A model generated the notes under the pieces. That model had not been told where the DNA came from, did not search any database, and saw only the letters and a list, made by a program, of their open reading frames with translations. From NCBI GenBank assembly GCA_040367435.1, contig BAABWY010000007.1, positions 1-64,000 on the forward strand: 64,000 nucleotides of DNA. Reading direction: 5' to 3'. Numbering within the stretch: position 1 is the first letter of the stretch; each line of letters opens with the position of its first letter. Shown piece by piece: positions 60,744 to 64,000 of this stretch. A program made the translations under genes and the position numbers. This DNA comes from Hyphomicrobiales bacterium 4NK60-0047b (GTDB lineage Bacteria; Pseudomonadota; Alphaproteobacteria; Rhizobiales; HXMU1428-3).

Positions 60744-62369
60744 TTAACTTTTGAAATATTCTCTTAATTTAAATTTTTGAATTTTTCCTGTTGAAGTTTT
60801 TGGTAATTCTCCAAAAACAACCCTTTTGGGGCATTTAAATCGCGCCATGTTATCACGGCAAAATTCAATGAGATCATCTTCTCTAAGTTCTGGCCCTTCA
60901 CTTAGCTCGACAAATGCGCACGGCGTTTCACCCCATTTTTCATCTGGCATACCAACGACGGCAGCAGCTGTTACTCGTTCATGCTTGAATAAAATATTCT
61001 CCACTTCAATCGAGGAAATATTCTCACCTCCTGAAATAATGACGTCTTTGGAACGGTCTTTAAGCTGGATATACCCATCTTCATAAAGGACACCTAAGTC
61101 ACCTGAATGGAACCAACCGCCGGAGAATGCATCGTTCGTTGCTTGAGTGTTTTTTAAATACCCTTTCATCACAATGTTCCCACGGAACATGACCTCTCCC
61201 ATGGTTTCACCGTCTTTGGGAACTTCTTTCATGGTGGTGGGGTTCATGATGGTGAGCCCCTCTAGTGCTGGATAACTTACCCCCTGGCGCGCCATTTTGG
61301 AGGCTCGTTCCTGAACGGGTAAATCATCCCATTTGCTTTTCCAGGCGTTCATGGTGGCCGGTCCGTATGTTTCGGTTAAACCGTATACATGAACAACTTT
61401 AAATCCAGCTTCGGCCATAGCGCGCAAGACAGATTCTGGTGGTGGGGCGGCGGCGGCTACAAACGTGACCTGCTGCGCCAACGTTCTTTTTTCTTCTTCT
61501 GAAGCGCTCATCATAGTCGACATGACGATCGGGGCACCGCACATATGTGTGACCTTGTGATCAGCAAGTGCGTCATAAATTGCTTTTGCCCGGACCCAGC
61601 GCAGACAAACATGGGTTCCAGCAGCTGTTGAAATTGTCCAGGGAAAACACCAACCATTGCAATGAAACATCGGTAAGGTCCATAAATATACGGGATGTGT
61701 ACCAAGATCTGCGGCTAGATTATTGCTGTAACACATTAAAGTTGCGCCGCGATGATGATAGACAACGCCTTTTGGATTTCCTGTTGTTCCAGATGTATAA
61801 CTAACCGAAATTGCATCCCATTCATCATCAGGCATTTTCCATTGAAATGTCTCATCACCCTTATTTAAAAATTCTTCATACTCAATTGATGAAAGCCGTT
61901 CACCTTCAATATCAAATTCAGGGTCTACATAATCAATAACAACTGGTTTAGATTTACAAATCTCAAGCGCTGCTTTTATAACTGGCGAAAACTCTAAATC
62001 AGTGATCAGTAATTTTGTTTCTGCATGGTCCATCTGAAAGGCAATAATTTCCGCGTCTAACCGCGTGTTCATTGTATGAAGGACAGCGCCTGCCATCGGC
62101 ACGGCCATATGAGCCTCCAACATGGACGGTGTGTTTGACAGCATCACTGAGACAGTATCGCCTTTTCCAAGGTTTTGCTGACTGATCGCACTTGCAAGCT
62201 TAATACTGCGCTTATAGAACTCAGAATAAGTTGTACGGCTTTCACCATGAATGATGGCCACGTGTTCTGGAAAAATCGCGGATGTTCTCTCAAACAAAGA
62301 AAGAGGCGTGAGAGGTTGATAGTTTGCTGGATTTTTATCCAAATTTTGTTCAAAAATATTTTTCGTCAT
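60744..62369 (-). CDS. Acyl-CoA synthetase (AMP-binding)
   Basis: A 541-aa ANL-family ligase that makes acyl-CoA via acyl-AMP. Motifs in order: YTSGTTGNPKGVV (A3, P-loop), LPMFHCNGWCFPW, VYGLTETYGPAT (A5), GWFHSGDLGVLYEDGYIQLK (A7), KDVIISGGENISSIEVEN (A8), and the catalytic lysine near PKTSTGKIQKFKLREYF (A10). The N-terminus and the long hinge resemble medium-chain acyl-CoA synthetases and DmdB, the 3-methylmercaptopropionate CoA ligase of marine alphaproteobacteria. The substrate cannot be told here. It may feed PHA metabolism. Confidence 0.9.
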   Translation of the reverse strand: MTKNIFEQNLDKNPANYQPLTPLSLFERTSAIFPEHVAIIHGESRTTYSEFYKRSIKLASAISQQNLGKGDTVSVMLSNTPSMLEAHMAVPMAGAVLHTMNTRLDAEIIAFQMDHAETKLLITDLEFSPVIKAALEICKSKPVVIDYVDPEFDIEGERLSSIEYEEFLNKGDETFQWKMPDDEWDAISVSYTSGTTGNPKGVVYHHRGATLMCYSNNLAADLGTHPVYLWTLPMFHCNGWCFPWTISTAAGTHVCLRWVRAKAIYDALADHKVTHMCGAPIVMSTMMSASEEEKRTLAQQVTFVAAAAPPPESVLRAMAEAGFKVVHVYGLTETYGPATMNAWKSKWDDLPVQERASKMARQGVSYPALEGLTIMNPTTMKEVPKDGETMGEVMFRGNIVMKGYLKNTQATNDAFSGGWFHSGDLGVLYEDGYIQLKDRSKDVIISGGENISSIEVENILFKHERVTAAAVVGMPDEKWGETPCAFVELSEGPELREDDLIEFCRDNMARFKCPKRVVFGELPKTSTGKIQKFKLREYFKS

Positions 62370-62399
62370 GATTTAGATTTCTCTTTTTTAATGCGCTTT

Positions 62400-62516
62400 T
62401 TCTCTCTCACGGGCCATTCCGCTGCAGAGCAGCGGGCCCTCCGAGAGGCGGCGCTTGCGCCGGGCAGCTAAGCTGCCATGTGCGTGCTCTGAAGTAGAGC
62501 ACTCCCTTCTTCGGGT
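62400..62516. repeat. Composite three-hairpin element after the synthetase leader
   Basis: TTCTCTCTCACGGGCCATTC, hairpin CGCTGCAGAGCAGCG, fixed GGCCCTCCGAGAGGCGG, hairpin GGCGCTTGCGCCGGGC, GGCAGCTAAGCTGCC, ATGT, hairpin GTGCTCTGAAGTAGAGCAC and end CTCCCTTCTTCGG. The extra hairpin GGCAGCTAAGCTGCC also occurs in the copy at about 38019-38033. Confidence 0.8.
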
Positions 62517-62530
62517 AGTCAGGTTCTATT

Positions 62531-62658
62531 TCTCTCACAGCTATTCTAAGTGCTCATGGCGCTTAGACCTACGAGGTGCAGTTTTTTACAATCAGCTTAC
62601 CGCACTCGCTTTGCTCCTTTCGGGCTGATCTTATACGCCGGACACCCATGGCGTCATG
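62531..62658. repeat. Composite element interrupted by an insertion
   Basis: Starts TCTCTCACAGCTATTCTAAG, has a first stem AAGTGCTCATGGCGCTT and GACCTACGAGGTGC. At that point about 55 foreign bases (GTTTTTTACAATCAGCTTAC to ATCTTATA) are inserted, then GCCGGACACCCATGGCGTCA resumes. The insert contains CTCCTTTCGGGCTGATCTTA, similar to the CTCAGGCTGATCTT found between copies near 33465. Confidence 0.65.
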
Positions 62659-62730
62659 CGCTTCAGATTGCCTACCAGCAACCGCGCTTTCTTTGACTGC
62701 GCTTCAGATTGCCCACTTGCAACCGCGCTA
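62659..62730. repeat. Two REP-like hairpins
   Basis: GCGCTTCAGATTGCCTACCA then GCAACCGCGC, and GCGCTTCAGATTGCCCACTT then GCAACCGCGC, lying upstream of the yjbQ gene. In both copies the left arm has G-A-TTGC, so the outermost pair is weakened. Confidence 0.75.
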
Positions 62731-62925
62731 TACATATGGTGCTCAATTAGATATATTCCCCTAACCTATCTTTTATATTTTATTTTTATTCCAGACTTAA
62801 TTTTCTGGAATTTTTATAGTGTTAGTTCTTTTGAAATTTGGCAAATTGTTTTTGGCCTAAAGTCTACATTTTTTATTTTACTATTGATCTGTTTTAATCA
62901 CGAACCTCATAGGAAGTTTGAAGAT

Positions 62926-63360
62926 ATGCAAAATAGCTTTTTTCAGAAAACAGATTTAATTCAGATTGATACCTCTCCTTTTTCGTTTCATATGATCACT
63001 TCAAAACTAGATTTTTGGTTGCGAGAGATTGGGGCATCTGAAGGACTTTTGACACTTTTGGTCAAACATACGTCAGCCTCCTTGACCATTCAGGAAAATG
63101 CCGACCCAACTGTTCGGGATGATTTGCTCACGATATTAGATGAGCTTGCACCTGAGACCCGTGACTATCGTCATAACATGGAGGGGCCAGATGATATGCC
63201 AGCTCATATCAAGACCATGCTGACAAACACTACATTATCTATTCCTGTGGTTGATGGAAAGATGGACCTGGGGACTTGGCAGGGTGTTTATTTAATTGAA
63301 CATAGAGCTCATAGAATGCACCGCTCGATCAGGTTATTTTTTGCTGGGACTGATGCTTGA
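62926..63360 (+). CDS. yjbQ: YjbQ family protein (secondary thiamine-phosphate synthase type)
   Basis: A 144-aa protein. ATG 62926 follows AGGAAG at 62911-62916; longer in-frame reading toward 62656 runs into a repeat and is rejected. It contains LVKHTSASLTIQENADPTVR, YRHNMEGPDDMPAHIKTML and MDLGTWQGVYLIEHR. The family is UPF0047, with weak thiamine-phosphate synthase activity shown for some members. The true role is unclear. Length is normal. Confidence 0.9.
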   Translation: MQNSFFQKTDLIQIDTSPFSFHMITSKLDFWLREIGASEGLLTLLVKHTSASLTIQENADPTVRDDLLTILDELAPETRDYRHNMEGPDDMPAHIKTMLTNTTLSIPVVDGKMDLGTWQGVYLIEHRAHRMHRSIRLFFAGTDA

Positions 63361-63390
63361 AGCAAATAGTATGATTTATGATTTTACGGT

Positions 63391-64000
63391 CTAGTCTTCT
63401 CTTCCAACACAAATCAAAAATTCTTGATTGCCTGTTTGCCCTGTTATGGGTGATGGAATCAAACCTATAACATGCCATGACATTTGGTTTTCAAACCAAC
63501 TTGTTACAGTATCTAAAACTACCTGTATGGCTTCCTTGTCTTTCACAATGCCTTTTTTGCCTAAGGCTTTTTTACCCACTTCAAATTGAGGTTTGATAAG
63601 GGCGATAACCCAACCACCTGGCTCAACTAATGTAAGGGGTTGCTCCAGAAGTTTCATTAAAGAAATGAAACTGACATCTACCGTGATGGCATCAATTGGA
63701 TGTTTGAATTCATCTTTAATCAGGGTCCGCGCGTCGCGGCCTTCCATAGAGGTGATACGCTCATCTTCCTTGAGATCTTTATGAAGTTGATCCCGGCCGA
63801 CATCGACCGCATAAACATGGGCAGCTTCATGACCTAATAAAACTTCTGTGAAACCACCAGTTGATGCGCCAAGATCTAGAATGGTTTTTCCCTTACACTC
63901 CATTTCAAACTGCTCTAGAGCATGCGCCAATTTAATCCCTGCTCTTGATACAAAACCTGGAGCTTCTTCTGCTATTTTAATTTCGGCTGTTTCCAACCAT
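63391..64000 (-). CDS. tlyA: TlyA-type 16S/23S rRNA methyltransferase, N-terminus cut off
   Basis: The visible part is 203 residues and runs through the window edge without a start. Present are FVSRAGIKLAHALEQFE, the SAM motif KTILDLGASTGGFTEVLL, AAHVYAVDVGRDQLHKDLKE, and NPIDAITVDVSFISLMKLL-like and VALIKPQFEVGKKALGKKG. The N-terminal S4 domain (about 50-60 residues) is not in the window. TlyA methylates rRNA and was once called hemolysin. The stop is near the window's yjbQ gene on the opposite strand. Confidence 0.9.
   Translation of the reverse strand, partial: WLETAEIKIAEEAPGFVSRAGIKLAHALEQFEMECKGKTILDLGASTGGFTEVLLGHEAAHVYAVDVGRDQLHKDLKEDERITSMEGRDARTLIKDEFKHPIDAITVDVSFISLMKLLEQPLTLVEPGGWVIALIKPQFEVGKKALGKKGIVKDKEAIQVVLDTVTSWFENQMSWHVIGLIPSPITGQTGNQEFLICVGRED

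Noticed and set aside
62656-62925. N-terminal extension of YjbQ
   Set aside because: The added 90 residues come from REP-like repeats and AT-rich leader. The ATG at 62926 has a proper ribosome site and gives the normal family length.

Overview
The bulk of the window (about 6.2 kb to the right end) is a moderately AT-rich alphaproteobacterial chromosome, most like Hyphomicrobiales (Rhizobiales). Supporting signs are the neighbourhood DUF1036 protein / pyruvate kinase / N-formylglutamate amidohydrolase / DUF1244, a membrane-bound ferritin gene (mbfA) preceded by a perfect Irr-type iron control element, class I PHA genes with a PhaR-type site, and a dispersed palindrome well known from alphaproteobacterial intergenic DNA. 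This assignment is inference from gene content.

The left 6.2 kb is different and much more AT-rich. Positions 1-2506 read sensibly only if TGA codes for glycine. A complete 592-residue serine recombinase (728-2506) has 15 in-frame TGA codons, two of them at conserved glycines of its zinc-ribbon domain, and a second open frame with in-frame TGA lies just upstream (504-704). This is the code of Gracilibacteria/Absconditabacteria (translation table 25). From 2611 on, genes use the standard code and TGA is absent from the frames, so the code switches within about 100 bp. That implies either a chimeric contig or a very recent insertion of foreign DNA. Positions 2611-5825 hold an unrecognised two-gene operon (633 and 219 aa) with a divergent HTH regulator. 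It ends near a 20-base copy of the 3' end of an initiator tRNA (6174-6193), which looks like an attachment site of an integrated element.

From 6.3 to 20 kb: DUF2164 protein, a split aerotaxis-type PAS/MCP receptor, TetR-SDR operon, secreted beta-propeller protein, TrpD2-like protein, Kbp (BON-LysM), DUF1036-pyk operon, N-formylglutamate amidohydrolase, DUF1244, M23 peptidase and HugZ-like protein. From 20 to 30 kb: a large unknown protein, then an alcohol oxidation locus (PQQ-dependent quinoprotein alcohol dehydrogenase, pentapeptide-repeat protein, unknown exported protein, cytochrome c) with a two-component system beside it that may control it. From 30 to 45 kb: a GYF_2-AsmA fusion, RimO, MFS transporter, MepA, HAD hydrolase, DUF2799 lipoprotein, L,D-transpeptidase, DUF4336, DUF5519 and LepA. 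From 45 to 64 kb: YiiX-like enzyme, MbfA, cytochrome b561, MarR/ABM pair, esterase with a divergent AraC regulator, peptidoglycan-binding protein, ankyrin protein, PHA synthase/depolymerase/phasin, acyl-CoA synthetase, YjbQ and a TlyA-type methyltransferase cut by the window edge.

The gaps between alphaproteobacterial genes carry two families of repeats. One is a short REP-like hairpin whose stem occurs in two compensated versions (GGTTGC/GCAACC and GATGC/GCATC). The other is a composite element of about 110 bp with three hairpins whose stems vary while staying paired. Several are tandem, hybrid or nested. No rRNA gene, intact tRNA gene, insertion sequence or CRISPR array was found.
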